A stretch of 64,000 bases of DNA. Source: Streptomyces aquilus. Lineage in GTDB: Bacteria; Actinomycetota; Actinomycetes; Streptomycetales; Streptomycetaceae. The stretch lies in the NCBI RefSeq assembly GCF_003955715.1, contig NZ_CP034463.1:9238001-9302000 (forward strand), written 5' to 3'. A program made the position numbers and the translations under genes. The notes beneath the pieces were generated by a model that saw only the letters and a program-made list of their open reading frames with translations, had not been told where the DNA came from and did not search any database. Positions 1-8,550 of the stretch are shown here, piece by piece (the first letter of the stretch is position 1; each line of letters begins with the position of its first letter).

Positions 1-2
1 TC

Positions 3-719
3 CTCGACGCCGAGGAACGGGCCGTCGCCTCCGTGCGGCCCGGCCGCCGCGCGCTGCGCGTGGACGTCATCGGGCGCCGGCTGGCCCCGGCGGACGTCCT
101 GCGCGGCTTCCATCGCGCCCATCCGGACGTCGAACTGGACGTGGTGACCCTCTTCGACGCCAAGGAGGCCTTCGCCGCGGTCCGCTCCGGCACGATCGAC
201 GCGTCCTTCCGTGCCGTCACCCTCCCCGCCCGCAGGCTCCCCGACGGCATCGCCACCGCCCGCGTCCACGACGAGCCCGTCCAGCTGCTGACCGGCCCCC
301 GGCACGCGCTCGCCGCGGCCCGCTCCGTGACCCCTGACCGGCTCGTGGGCCACCGGATCTGGATGCCCGGCCTCGTCGACGGCACCGAGTGGGCCGCCTA
401 CTACGACGACTTCGCCGCCGCGTTCGGCCTCACCATCGAGGCCACCGGACCCGACTTCGGCACCGACCCGCTCCTGGACACCATCGCCGACTCGTCCTCC
501 CTGGCCACCTTGGTCGGCGCGCAGACCCGCCTCGGCTGGCCCGCCGACCACGACCTGCGGCGCATCGCCCTGCACGACCCGATGCCGGTCTACCCGCACT
601 CCCTGATCTGGCGCGCCGACAACCCCCACCCGGCCCTCACCGCCCTGCGCGCCCACCTCGACGCCGCCCGGCAGGGGCACGGCACGAGGCAGGTCTGGAC
701 GCCGCACTGGGCGCGGTGA
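3..719 (+). CDS. LysR-type transcriptional regulator, C-terminal part (5' end outside window)
   Basis: The frame is open to the left edge and reads LDAEERAVASV before the first internal GTG at 33, which looks like the linker after a LysR winged helix, so the DNA-binding domain is off-window. What remains is a LysR effector-binding domain of about 235 residues: the opening beta strand (ALRVDVIGRR), the FHRAHPDVELDVVT strand-helix unit and the repeat of the alpha/beta fold around residues 100-220. The target genes and the ligand are not visible. The GTG at 33 is not a credible start because the fold begins before it. Confidence 0.8.
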   Translation, partial: LDAEERAVASVRPGRRALRVDVIGRRLAPADVLRGFHRAHPDVELDVVTLFDAKEAFAAVRSGTIDASFRAVTLPARRLPDGIATARVHDEPVQLLTGPRHALAAARSVTPDRLVGHRIWMPGLVDGTEWAAYYDDFAAAFGLTIEATGPDFGTDPLLDTIADSSSLATLVGAQTRLGWPADHDLRRIALHDPMPVYPHSLIWRADNPHPALTALRAHLDAARQGHGTRQVWTPHWAR

Positions 720-815
720 ACCTCACTGGGCCGGATGCAGCAGCACAGGAAGCAGGTCACGGCCGGGGGCGGAGAGGCTGGACCGCAGTCCAGCCCACCC
801 CCCCGGGAGCCCTCG

Positions 816-1988
816 ATGCCTCTGCGTTCCAGCCTGCGCGCCGCCTCCGTGGCCGCCCTCTGCGTGGCCGTACTGACCCCGGTCACGGCCTTCAGCCCCG
901 CGTCCGCGACACCGGCGCGCGGCGACGACCACCGACTCCAGGAACAGCTCGACCGGTTCGTCCGCAGCGAGGGCGGCCCGCCCGGCGTCATCGCCGTCCT
1001 GGACTACGGCCCGAAGACCCGCGTCCTCACCGCGGGCACCGCCGATGTCCGCACCGGCCGCCCACCCCACCCGGACGACCACATGCGCATCGCCAGCACG
1101 GCCAAGGCCTTCAGCGGTGCCGTCGCCCTGGCCCTGGCCGACCGTGGCGCCCTGGACCTCGACGACACCCTGCGCGACCGGCTGCCCCGACTGCCCCAGG
1201 CGTGGGGCGCGGTGACACTGCGCCAGCTGCTCCAGCACACCAGTGGGCTGCCGGACTTCTCCGAGAGCACCGCGTTCCGGGCCGAGATCCTCGCCGACCC
1301 ACGCCACCACTTCGACTCCCGCCGCCTGCTCGACTACGTGGCCGACCAGCCGCTGCGCTTCCCGCCGGGCAGCCGCTACCAGTACTCCAACTCCGACAAC
1401 ATCGCGGTCGCGCTGATGGCGGAGGCGGCGACCGGAAGACCGTACGAACGCCTCCTGCGCGACCTTGTCGACACCCCGCTCGGCCTCCACCGCACGAGCC
1501 TTCCGCAGGGCTACCGCATGCCGAAGCCCTATCTGCACGGCTACGCCGTCGAGCCGGGGGCCGCTCCGGAGGACGTCAGCGAGGTGCTGGGCATGTCCGG
1601 GGTGTGGGCCTCCGGAGGCATCGTCTCCACACCGGCCGACATGACCCGCTTCATCCACGGCTACGTCGGCGGGGCGCTCTTCGGCGGGCGCGAGATCCAC
1701 GCGCAGCGACGGTGGGTCGAGGGCGCGTCCGAGCCCGCGGGGCCGGGACACAACCGGGCGGGGCTGGCGCTCTTCCGGTACGACACCCGGTGCGGTGCCG
1801 TGTTCGGCCACACCGGCAACACCCTCGGCTACACGCAGTTCGTCGCCGCCACCCCGGACGGGCGCCGCTCGGTGACGTTCTCCGCCACCACCCAGATCAA
1901 CAAGGCCATGGACGCCGACCAGGTGGAGCGCATGCGCAAGATCGAGGAGAACCTGGTCTGCGCCCTGGTGCGCGGCCCGCACGCCTAG
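816..1988 (+). CDS. Secreted serine hydrolase, class C beta-lactamase/D-Ala-D-Ala carboxypeptidase family
   Basis: This 390-residue protein belongs to the penicillin-binding-protein-like serine hydrolases (Pfam Beta-lactamase). ATG 816 follows a GGGAG site and opens a Sec signal peptide (MPLRSSLRAA, hydrophobic core to about residue 23, Ala-rich cleavage region near 32). The catalytic motifs are visible: S94-T-A-K97 (nucleophile and general base), Y190-S-N192, and a C-terminal HTG in GHTGNTLGY. The family includes D,D-carboxypeptidases, esterases and beta-lactamases; nothing here decides the substrate. It is likely exported and acts on the cell wall side. It stands alone, converging on the methyltransferase gene. 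Confidence 0.85.
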   Translation: MPLRSSLRAASVAALCVAVLTPVTAFSPASATPARGDDHRLQEQLDRFVRSEGGPPGVIAVLDYGPKTRVLTAGTADVRTGRPPHPDDHMRIASTAKAFSGAVALALADRGALDLDDTLRDRLPRLPQAWGAVTLRQLLQHTSGLPDFSESTAFRAEILADPRHHFDSRRLLDYVADQPLRFPPGSRYQYSNSDNIAVALMAEAATGRPYERLLRDLVDTPLGLHRTSLPQGYRMPKPYLHGYAVEPGAAPEDVSEVLGMSGVWASGGIVSTPADMTRFIHGYVGGALFGGREIHAQRRWVEGASEPAGPGHNRAGLALFRYDTRCGAVFGHTGNTLGYTQFVAATPDGRRSVTFSATTQINKAMDADQVERMRKIEENLVCALVRGPHA

Positions 1989-2121
1989 CGAGGTCTGGGA
2001 CGAGGAACAGCCGACGCAGGGGTGGTCCCTCGTCGGCACCGTCGTACCGGCCCACCAGCCGAACGCCGGTGATCGGGGGCTGGTCGACGTGCCGCGCCGG
2101 GCGAACCGCGCGGCGCCACGG

Positions 2122-2934
2122 TCACGCTGCGCCGGCTCCCGGCTTGCGTCCCCGTACGGCCCAGGCGCGGGCCGTGAGGGCGATCGTCCCGTCCGCCCGC
2201 GCAGGCACCCGCTCGTGCAGCGTCCGCCGCAGCCGCTCCCGGACGTCGGGGGCGAGGGCGGCCACGTAGCCGGGTGCCGGGCCCTGGCCGGACAGGAACG
2301 GGGTCCACAGGTCGTCGAAGTCCGTGAACAGGGTGGGGATCTCGACCGGCGCCACCGTCACCTCGGTCAGCCCCGCCCCGGTCCACAGCGGACGCAGCGC
2401 GGACGGCCGGCAGAGCGGGAAGCGGCGGCCCTCGTCATGGTCCGCGGCGGACGGGTCGACCGCGGTCGCGGCGGCCCAGAAGTGGCGCAGGAACCCCATG
2501 CCCTCGCCGTAGTCCCACACATAGGCGGCCACCACACCACCCGGCCGTACCACCCGCGCCGCCTCCCCCAGCGCGACGCCGGGATCGGGAAGGAAGTTGA
2601 GCACCAGCCCGCTGACGGCCGCGTCGAAGACCGCGTCCCGCACCGGCAGCGCCTGGGCGTCCGCGACGACGACACGGGCGGGCGGGGGAGCGGCGGCGCG
2701 TGCCGTCGCCGCGAACCCGGCGGACCGCTCCACACCCAGCAGCGCCCGGGGCCGGCACCGTACGGCCACGGTCGAGGTCAGCGCTCCCGAACCGCAGCCG
2801 ATGTCCAGCCACCGGCCCTGGGGCGGACAGCCCAGCCACCGGACGAACGCGTCGGCCACGCGCCGGCTCCACCGGCCCATGTACCGCTCGTAGGCGTCAC
2901 CGGCGGCCCACACGTCGAAGTGCCGTTCACTCAC
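2122..2934 (-). CDS. Class I SAM-dependent methyltransferase
   Basis: This is a 270-residue soluble methyltransferase. The AdoMet-binding motif I is LDIGCGSGALT at residues 43-53, followed by an acidic position (GVERS), motif II around VVADAQALP and motif post-I/III VRPGG near residue 130, in the UbiE/Methyltransf_11 layout. The GTG start at 2934 lies just after a purine-rich GGTGGAGGG stretch. The C-terminal third carries no recognised substrate domain, so the acceptor molecule is unknown. It is followed downstream by the convergent serine hydrolase and preceded by the EamA transporter gene on the same strand, 19 bases away, so the two could share a transcript. Confidence 0.85.
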   Translation of the reverse strand: MSERHFDVWAAGDAYERYMGRWSRRVADAFVRWLGCPPQGRWLDIGCGSGALTSTVAVRCRPRALLGVERSAGFAATARAAAPPPARVVVADAQALPVRDAVFDAAVSGLVLNFLPDPGVALGEAARVVRPGGVVAAYVWDYGEGMGFLRHFWAAATAVDPSAADHDEGRRFPLCRPSALRPLWTGAGLTEVTVAPVEIPTLFTDFDDLWTPFLSGQGPAPGYVAALAPDVRERLRRTLHERVPARADGTIALTARAWAVRGRKPGAGAA

Positions 2935-2953
2935 CCCTCCACCTTGCCCTGTC

Positions 2954-3844
2954 TCAGGGGGCGTTGCAGGTCGCGGGCACGGCCCGGGGTGCCGGTCTCG
3001 GGCGTCCCGGGCGGCCGAGCGCGACCCCGAGCAGCACCAGCCCCAGCCCGCACAGCTGCCGCACGGTCAGCGCCTCGCCCGCCACCACCGTGCCCAGCAG
3101 CACACCGGTCACGGGATTGAGCAGCCCTATGAGGCCGACCGTCCCCGACGGCAGGTGCCGCAGTCCGGCGAACCACACCGTGAAGGCCAGAGCCGTGGCG
3201 ACGACGGAGACATAGGCGAACGCGAGGAGCGCCGACGCGGACAGGGCGGGCGGCGGGCCCTCCACGGCCGCCGCGACCGGCAGCAGGAACAGTGCTCCGG
3301 CGGTGAGCTGCCAGGCGGTCGAGGCGAGCACCGCGCCACCGGCGTTCCACCGCTTGGTGAGGATGTGGCCGAACGCCGACACCAGCATGGCCCCGCCCGA
3401 GGCCAGCACCCCCGGCACGCTCACCCCCTCCGCGCCGGTGAACAGCATCAGACAGACCCCGGCGAGCCCGATCGCGGCGCCGGTGAGATGCGCGGCGCCG
3501 GGCCGCTCGGCGACCAAGGACCAGGCGATGAGCATCATCGTCAGCGGGGACGCCGCCATCACGGTCGAGGCCACGCTCGTCGGAAGCAGCTGCGAGGCGG
3601 CGTAGACGAGGACGAAGAACACGCTCACGTTGAGCAGCCCGAGCACCGCCGAGCGCCACCACCACACCCCGTGCGGCCGCCGCCGGGCGAGGGCGAGCAG
3701 CACGAGGCCGGCGGGCAGCGCCCGCAGCGCGGCCCCGTACAGCGGGCGGTCCGTCGGGAGGAACTCGTGGGTGACGTAGTAGTTGGTGCCCCAGGCCACC
3801 GGTGCCACCGCCGTCAGCGCCACCCATCGGGAATTTGCTTCCAT
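2954..3844 (-). CDS. EamA/DMT-family transporter
   Basis: This 296-residue inner-membrane protein has about ten hydrophobic segments arranged as two EamA repeats (WALGT-like VAPVAWGTNYYV at the N-terminus; second repeat from about residue 150). DMT transporters export small metabolites or toxic compounds. I chose the ATG at 3844 (MEANSRW) because the family fold begins immediately after it; two further in-frame ATGs at 3886 and upstream would add a low-complexity leader and overlap the divergent regulator. The start codon lies inside a perfect palindrome, so a bound repressor would block expression directly. The divergent MarR gene is the obvious candidate regulator. Confidence 0.85.
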   Translation of the reverse strand: MEANSRWVALTAVAPVAWGTNYYVTHEFLPTDRPLYGAALRALPAGLVLLALARRRPHGVWWWRSAVLGLLNVSVFFVLVYAASQLLPTSVASTVMAASPLTMMLIAWSLVAERPGAAHLTGAAIGLAGVCLMLFTGAEGVSVPGVLASGGAMLVSAFGHILTKRWNAGGAVLASTAWQLTAGALFLLPVAAAVEGPPPALSASALLAFAYVSVVATALAFTVWFAGLRHLPSGTVGLIGLLNPVTGVLLGTVVAGEALTVRQLCGLGLVLLGVALGRPGRPRPAPRAVPATCNAP

Positions 3845-3850
3845 GGAAGC
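3837..3850. promoter_or_regulatory. Candidate MarR operator 1 (perfect 14-bp palindrome)
   Basis: GCTTCCATGGAAGC is its own reverse complement and overlaps the EamA start codon. Its centre is 21 bp, two helical turns, from that of the second palindrome, so both would face the same side of the helix. Confidence 0.6.
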
Positions 3851-3855
3851 CAATA

Positions 3856-3873
3856 TAGCTTCCCGGGAAGCTA
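3856..3873. promoter_or_regulatory. Candidate MarR operator 2 (perfect 18-bp palindrome)
   Basis: TAGCTTCCCGGGAAGCTA is a perfect palindrome sharing the GCTTCC/GGAAGC half-site with operator 1. It sits directly upstream of the marR ribosome-binding site (TGAGG, 3877-3881), so autoregulation is likely. Confidence 0.6.
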
Positions 3874-3884
3874 ATATGAGGTCC

Positions 3885-4418
3885 ATGTCCGAGTCCATGT
3901 CTGGGGAAGACCGGCGAACGCCGGACCGTGTGGCCCGTATCCAGGCCGACTGGCGCCGCGAGCGACCCGACCTCGACGTCGGCCCGCAGGGAGTGATCGG
4001 CAGGCTGCACCGCCTCGCCGGCCGGCTCACCGAGGAACTCGTGCTCGTCTACGGCCGTCACGGCCTCGGCGAGGGGGAGTTCGACGTCCTGTGCGCCCTG
4101 CGCCGCGCCGGTGAGCCCTATGAGCGGGCACCCGGCGAGCTCGCCGCGCACACCATGGTGACCACCGGCGCGATGACGAAGCGCATCGACCGTCTGGAGC
4201 GGGCCGGACTCGTCACCCGCCGCCGCTCCTCCGACGACCAGCGCGGCCGGATCGTCGCCCTCACCCGGCCCGGCCGCGAACTGATCGACCGGGCCTTCAC
4301 CGACCACATCCGCAACGAACGCCGGCTGCTGGACCTGCTGACGCCCGCCGAGGCCGAGACCCTCGAAGAGCTGCTCACCACCTGGCTCGGCCGCCTGGAA
4401 CCCCCGACGGGGAGCTGA
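3885..4418 (+). CDS. MarR-family transcriptional regulator
   Basis: The 177-residue protein carries a MarR winged helix: recognition region ELAAHTMVTTGAMTKRIDRLERAGLV at about residues 88-112 and the wing RRRSSDDQRGRIVALT after it, with helical dimerisation ends. ATG 3885 has TGAGG four bases upstream; an ATG at 3876 is also in frame but has no site. It is divergent from the EamA transporter and two perfect palindromes lie between them, the standard arrangement in which a MarR protein represses itself and its exporter until a small ligand binds. The ligand cannot be predicted. Confidence 0.88.
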   Translation: MSESMSGEDRRTPDRVARIQADWRRERPDLDVGPQGVIGRLHRLAGRLTEELVLVYGRHGLGEGEFDVLCALRRAGEPYERAPGELAAHTMVTTGAMTKRIDRLERAGLVTRRRSSDDQRGRIVALTRPGRELIDRAFTDHIRNERRLLDLLTPAEAETLEELLTTWLGRLEPPTGS

Positions 4419-4423
4419 CGCGC

Positions 4424-5395
4424 TCAGACGGTGACGACGAGCTTGCCCCGCGGATGCCCGCTCTCCAGATGGCGTACGGCGGCCACGGCCTCGTCCAGCG
4501 GATAGGTGCGGTCGATCACCGGGGCGATCGCGCCCGTCTCCGCGAGGTCCTTGAGGCGAAGCAGGTCCGGCTGCCGGGTGCGGGCGAACAGCGGGCGCAG
4601 GCGCTGCCCCACGAAGAGCGACAGCACCAGTCCGCGCACCCAGCGGTCCAGGCCGCCCAGCACGGGCCCGCCGTCCTCGCCGCCGACGAAGACGACCGTG
4701 CCCCGCGGCGCGAGGACCCGGCGCAACCGGGTCAGGGAACGGTTCCCGGCGGTGTCGATGACGAGGTCGTGGCGGACGGGCCGGTCGGTGACCTCCTCCC
4801 GGGTGTAGTCGATGACGTCGGCCGCCCCGAGCGACCTGACCAGATCGGCCGCGCCGGGCCCGCACACGCCGGTGACCCGGGCCCCGTAATGGGCGGCGAG
4901 TTGCACGGCGTACGTCCCGACGCCGCCCGAGGCGCCGATCACGAGCACCTTGTCGCCGGGCCGCGGGCGGGCCATGTCGAGGGCCTGGAGCGCGGTCACG
5001 CCGGAGACGGGCAGGGCGGCGGCCTGCGGGAAGGAGAAACCCGCGGGCATCGCGGCGAGCTGGTCGGGTCTGGCGCGCGCGTACTCGGCGAAGGAGCCGT
5101 CGCACTGCCCGAACACCTCGTCCCCCGGCTTGAACCCGGTCACCTTCGCCCCGACCGCCGCCACCCGCCCCGCCGCGTCCCAGCCGCGCACGACGTGAGC
5201 GGGCCGGCGCAGGCCGAGCTCGGGACTGAGCCGGGCGATGTAGGGCCGCCCGGTCATGAGATGCCACACGCTCGGGTCGACGCCCGCGGCTCGCACCTCC
5301 ACCAGCACTTCGTCGTCGCCGGGCACGGGACGCTCGACGTCCCGCAGTTCCAGGGTTTCGGTGGAGCCGTACGCGTACTGGACGATGGCCTTCAT
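4424..5395 (-). CDS. NAD(P)-dependent zinc-type/quinone oxidoreductase (MDR family)
   Basis: The 323-residue protein has a GroES-like N-terminal domain (DVERPVPGDDEVLVEV) and a Rossmann domain with VIGASGGVGTYAVQLA at about 144-159. It lacks the structural-zinc cysteine cluster, which places it with NADPH:quinone reductase-like and enoyl-reductase-like MDR enzymes rather than zinc alcohol dehydrogenases. The ATG at 5395 follows GGAGGAG by seven bases. The 3' end converges on marR with a gap of five bases. The substrate is unknown; the family generally reduces quinones or alpha,beta-unsaturated carbonyls. Confidence 0.85.
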   Translation of the reverse strand: MKAIVQYAYGSTETLELRDVERPVPGDDEVLVEVRAAGVDPSVWHLMTGRPYIARLSPELGLRRPAHVVRGWDAAGRVAAVGAKVTGFKPGDEVFGQCDGSFAEYARARPDQLAAMPAGFSFPQAAALPVSGVTALQALDMARPRPGDKVLVIGASGGVGTYAVQLAAHYGARVTGVCGPGAADLVRSLGAADVIDYTREEVTDRPVRHDLVIDTAGNRSLTRLRRVLAPRGTVVFVGGEDGGPVLGGLDRWVRGLVLSLFVGQRLRPLFARTRQPDLLRLKDLAETGAIAPVIDRTYPLDEAVAAVRHLESGHPRGKLVVTV

Positions 5396-5533
5396 CGGGG
5401 CACTCCTCCGCGCCGCTTCAACGGTGTCCTCCCGGATCGTCCCCCTCGAACCGCACGCATGGCCAGCCCCCGCAACCCGAACTCGCCGGGATGCGGGGGC
5501 ATTTGAGGCAGAGGCGGAGGCGCTTGCGACCGC

Positions 5534-6253
5534 CTACTGTCGGGCGCCGCCCCTGCGTCGTACGACCACCACGGCCACGGCCACGACGAGCACCACCGCG
5601 ATCGCGACCCACACCCCCGCGGACAGACCGCCGTCGTCCTCGTCCTTCTCGGTGTCGGCCGCCTGCGGGGTCGGCGAGGTGCCGGACGCCTCCGCGGTCG
5701 GGGTCGCCGACGCGCTCGCGGACGCACTGGGGGAGGGTCCGACCGGCGCCGCCCCCGGCGCGGCCGCCTTCAGCTTCAGCACCGGGGCCGGGTTGCCCTC
5801 GCCGTGCCCGTGCCCGTCGTCGCCGGACTCGTCCAGCTCGATCCAGCGGTCGACCTTGCCGTCGCCGTACGTCTGGAGTGTCTTGAACGCCAGCTCCTTT
5901 ACGTCGGGCAACTGCCGTACGACGACGGAGTACTCGGCGTCGGCGCCCACCTTCAGCGCCGCGCCCTTCACGGTGTAGCCGTCGTCCGTCGCGGTGAACT
6001 TCCAGCCCTCGGGCCCCTTCCCGTACGTCACGTCGGACGGGGCGATGCCCTTGGGCAGGACCACCCGGATCTGCGCGATCCCGGCGGTGGCGGACTCCGA
6101 CTCGGCGGTGAAGGCGAGTTCGGCGTTCTCGGCGAGGGCCTGCGCGTCGTCCGACTCGACCTCGACATGGGCGGCGGCCGGAACGGCGGTGAACAGTACG
6201 GCGGTTGCCGCGGTGGCGGCCGCGACGGTGAGCCGGCGGATGATGCGGGACAT
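5534..6253 (-). CDS. YcnI family copper-associated protein (DUF1775)
   Basis: This is a 239-residue exported, membrane-anchored protein. The Sec signal peptide ends in PAAA just before H29, so the mature protein starts HVEVE, the exposed N-terminal histidine that YcnI proteins use with Glu and Trp to bind Cu(II). The DUF1775 beta-sandwich spans about 29-160 (GWKFTA, VVLPKGIAPSDV). A Pro/Ser/Ala-rich wall-spanning linker follows and a single helix with a basic tail (VRRRGG) ends it. ATG 6253 follows GGAGA. The His-rich membrane protein just upstream on the same strand supports a metal role. The copper function is from the family. Confidence 0.88.
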   Translation of the reverse strand: MSRIIRRLTVAAATAATAVLFTAVPAAAHVEVESDDAQALAENAELAFTAESESATAGIAQIRVVLPKGIAPSDVTYGKGPEGWKFTATDDGYTVKGAALKVGADAEYSVVVRQLPDVKELAFKTLQTYGDGKVDRWIELDESGDDGHGHGEGNPAPVLKLKAAAPGAAPVGPSPSASASASATPTAEASGTSPTPQAADTEKDEDDGGLSAGVWVAIAVVLVVAVAVVVVRRRGGARQ

Positions 6254-6322
6254 GGGTGTCTCCAGGCATGGGGGGTTGTCGGGGCCGCCGCACGGCGAAG
6301 CCGAACGCGTGCCCCGATCGGG

Positions 6323-6952
6323 TCAGTTGACGAGAACTGCCCGACCCGACGGCGGCCCCCGCCGCACCACCGCGTGCGCGAGGACGCTCGCCGTGGGCGT
6401 CGGCCGCGCCCGCTCGGCCCGCACCGGAACCGGCACGTCGAGCAGCCCGGCCACCCGCGGCCGGGTGAACAGCGCCCGGGCGGCGGCGACATGGGCTCGC
6501 ACGGAGCCCAGCACCGCGCCCACACCGCGGACCAGCGTCCAGCAGGCGGCGTCCGCGCGGTGCAGCAACACCGCGACGAGCACGGCGACCAGCGCGTGGG
6601 CGACCGTCATGGCGACGGAGTCGTGCAGCCGCTCATGACCCATCGCGGGGCCGGCGTGGTGGACGTGACCCTGGGCGTGCGGAGTGTGCGTGGTGAGCGT
6701 CAGCCACAGGTGCAGCCCCGACTGCCCCGCCACGCTGAACACGACGACCGTGCCCACATGGCGTGGCCGCCGTACGCCGATCAGGCCCAGCCCGAAGAGC
6801 CCGCCGGCCACGGCCGACGCCTGCGCCCACGGCACGGACTCCGCGCCGAACAGATGATGGGCGCTCACCCCGAGCACGGCACCGACGACGGCGAACACCG
6901 CGGCCCGCAACACGGGCAGAGGCGCTGGACGGTGGCTGACGTGGGGGTGCAT
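6323..6952 (-). CDS. His-rich multi-spanning membrane protein of unknown function
   Basis: I do not recognise a named family. From MHPHVSHRP the 209-residue protein has four or five hydrophobic helices and an unusual density of histidine in the loops (HPHVSH, THTPHAQGHVHHAG, GHERLHDS), suggesting metal binding. I chose ATG 6952, which has AGCAGG close upstream; an ATG at 6973 would add MGQDEQV but has no site. It lies 69 bases upstream of ycnI on the same strand and the two probably share a transcript, so a part in copper handling is a reasonable inference. Similar small membrane genes often flank ycnI in actinomycetes. Confidence 0.65.
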   Translation of the reverse strand: MHPHVSHRPAPLPVLRAAVFAVVGAVLGVSAHHLFGAESVPWAQASAVAGGLFGLGLIGVRRPRHVGTVVVFSVAGQSGLHLWLTLTTHTPHAQGHVHHAGPAMGHERLHDSVAMTVAHALVAVLVAVLLHRADAACWTLVRGVGAVLGSVRAHVAAARALFTRPRVAGLLDVPVPVRAERARPTPTASVLAHAVVRRGPPSGRAVLVN

Positions 6953-7132
6953 GACCTGCTCATCCTGTCCCATGCGGGGCGGGGCGCGCAGGCGGCTGCG
7001 GAAAGATCGGTGGCGTGAGGGCGGGGTGACTGTGCCGGGTGGGTGTGTGGATGGGTGGGGTCGGGCGGCGGTGACTGTGCCGTGGGGTTGTGCGGCGGCG
7101 AATGCTCCGCGGGGCCGTGCGGAGCGGTGGTC

Positions 7133-7762
7133 TCAGGCCGCGGGCACCGCGCCGCGCGACCGTGCGCGGACCCAGCCCAGCAGCACCACCGAGCACAGGG
7201 CGGCCAGCGCACACCACGTCGAGACGAACTCCAGCCGCCACAACGCCGAGCAGACCGCCGCACCCACGGCGACCAGCACCCCCAGCACGCACAGCCGCCG
7301 GTCACCGGAGAGCAGCAAGGAGCCCACGGTCGCCAGCAGATACCCGGCGATGAGCAGGGGAGTGTGCGACAGGCCGATCGAATAGCCCATCGTGTGGCCG
7401 CGGATCTCGGCCGTGACCCGACCGGAGACCAAGGCATGGGCGAGCGCCGCCGCGGTCGCCGCGCCGATCACCAGGGGAAGGGCCAGCCGGCGCCGGGCCC
7501 GTGGCCGAGCCGCGCACCAGACGGCCAAGGGCACTCCCGCGGCCAGTACCGGCAACGCGATCACGGCCCACACCACCGTCGCGGCGCCGCTGCCGCCACC
7601 GGCGTTCCACACCAGCGCCTCGACGATCTGATGCGCCCCCAGCAGCAACGGCAGCCCGGCCAGCGGGAGATCACGCGGATCACGCACCCGCGCCACACAG
7701 GCGACACCGACACCCGCGACCGCCGTACCGGCCACCAGGTCGGCCGTCGCACTCCAACACAT
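7133..7762 (-). CDS. DUF6629 family integral membrane protein
   Basis: The N-terminus MCWSATADLVAG is the hallmark of the DUF6629 group, whose members are about 210 residues with seven or so membrane helices and no assigned function. The helices here cover nearly the whole chain (for example GTAVAGVGVACVA, AHQIVEALVW, LLIAGYLLATVGSLLL). The ATG at 7762 is preferred over one four codons upstream because the family starts at MCWSA. It is separated by 160 bases from the His-rich membrane protein, so it is probably transcribed on its own. Confidence 0.75.
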   Translation of the reverse strand: MCWSATADLVAGTAVAGVGVACVARVRDPRDLPLAGLPLLLGAHQIVEALVWNAGGGSGAATVVWAVIALPVLAAGVPLAVWCAARPRARRRLALPLVIGAATAAALAHALVSGRVTAEIRGHTMGYSIGLSHTPLLIAGYLLATVGSLLLSGDRRLCVLGVLVAVGAAVCSALWRLEFVSTWCALAALCSVVLLGWVRARSRGAVPAA

Positions 7763-7879
7763 CACGCCATCCATGGGTTTACGGCATCGGCAGCCACCAC
7801 GTTACGTCCGCGCGGGCCGGTGGCGGGGGCGACACGATCACGTCCGCGGGAGCGTGGCTGGAAACGTCGCGGATCCTCC

Positions 7880-8527
7880 TCACGGAAGGAGCCGCCTCTC
7901 CTTGGCGACCGCGACCGCTCCTGCCCGCGTGTCGACGCCGAGCTTGTCGTAGATCCGGCGGAGGTGGGTCTTCACCGTGGCCTCGCTGATGAACAGGGCG
8001 CGGGCGATGTCCCGGTTGCCGATGCCGCGGGCCAGCTGGGCGAGGATGTCGCGTTCGCGGTCGGTGAGGGTGGGGCGGGGCTTGCGGAGGTTGGCCATCA
8101 CGCGGCCGGCGACCGGCGCCGACAGCGCGGTGCGGCCCTCGGCGGCGGCGTGGATCGCCGCGAACAGCTCGTCGGGGCGCTCGGCCTTGAGGAGATAACC
8201 GGTGGCGCCCGCCTCGATGGCGCGGGTGATGTCGGCGTCGGTGTCGTACGTCGTCAGCACCAGGACGTGCGGGCGGGCGCCCGGCGCGGAGGTGAGGCGG
8301 CGGGTGGTCTCCACGCCGTCGATGCCCTCGCCCAGCTGGAGGTCCATCAGCACCACGTCCGGCGTGAGCTTCGCGGCCAGCGCCAGCGCCTCCTCACCGG
8401 TGCCGGCTTCGCCGACGACCTCGATGTCCGGGGCGCTGTCGAGCAGCGCGAGCAGTCCGGCGCGTACGACGGCGTGGTCGTCGCAGACCAGGATGCGCAC
8501 GCGGTGGGGGTGGTCGGGGGTCGTCAA
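7880..8527 (-). CDS. senR: NarL/FixJ-type response regulator, SenR-like
   Basis: The 215-residue protein has a receiver domain (acidic pair CDD at 15-17, phospho-acceptor D62 in VVLMDLQ, switch Thr in VLTTYDT, Lys in LLKAE) and a C-terminal LuxR helix-turn-helix (LTDRERDILAQLARG, FISEATVKTHLRRIYDKLGV). It starts at TTG 8527 behind GGGAGG. It follows a NarL-type kinase gene and both are divergent from an HbpS-like gene, the arrangement known for senS-senR-hbpS of Streptomyces reticuli, where SenR responds to haem and oxidative stress. The kinase/regulator pairing is firm; the Sen assignment rests on context and resemblance. Confidence 0.8.
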   Translation of the reverse strand: MTTPDHPHRVRILVCDDHAVVRAGLLALLDSAPDIEVVGEAGTGEEALALAAKLTPDVVLMDLQLGEGIDGVETTRRLTSAPGARPHVLVLTTYDTDADITRAIEAGATGYLLKAERPDELFAAIHAAAEGRTALSAPVAGRVMANLRKPRPTLTDRERDILAQLARGIGNRDIARALFISEATVKTHLRRIYDKLGVDTRAGAVAVAKERRLLP

Positions 8528-8550
8528 GGCGCCGCCTCCCAGCGGAGATC

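Noticed and set aside
2931..5267. A 778-codon minus-strand open frame
   Set aside because: Out-of-frame read of the EamA and oxidoreductase genes and antisense to marR, with no recognisable domain.
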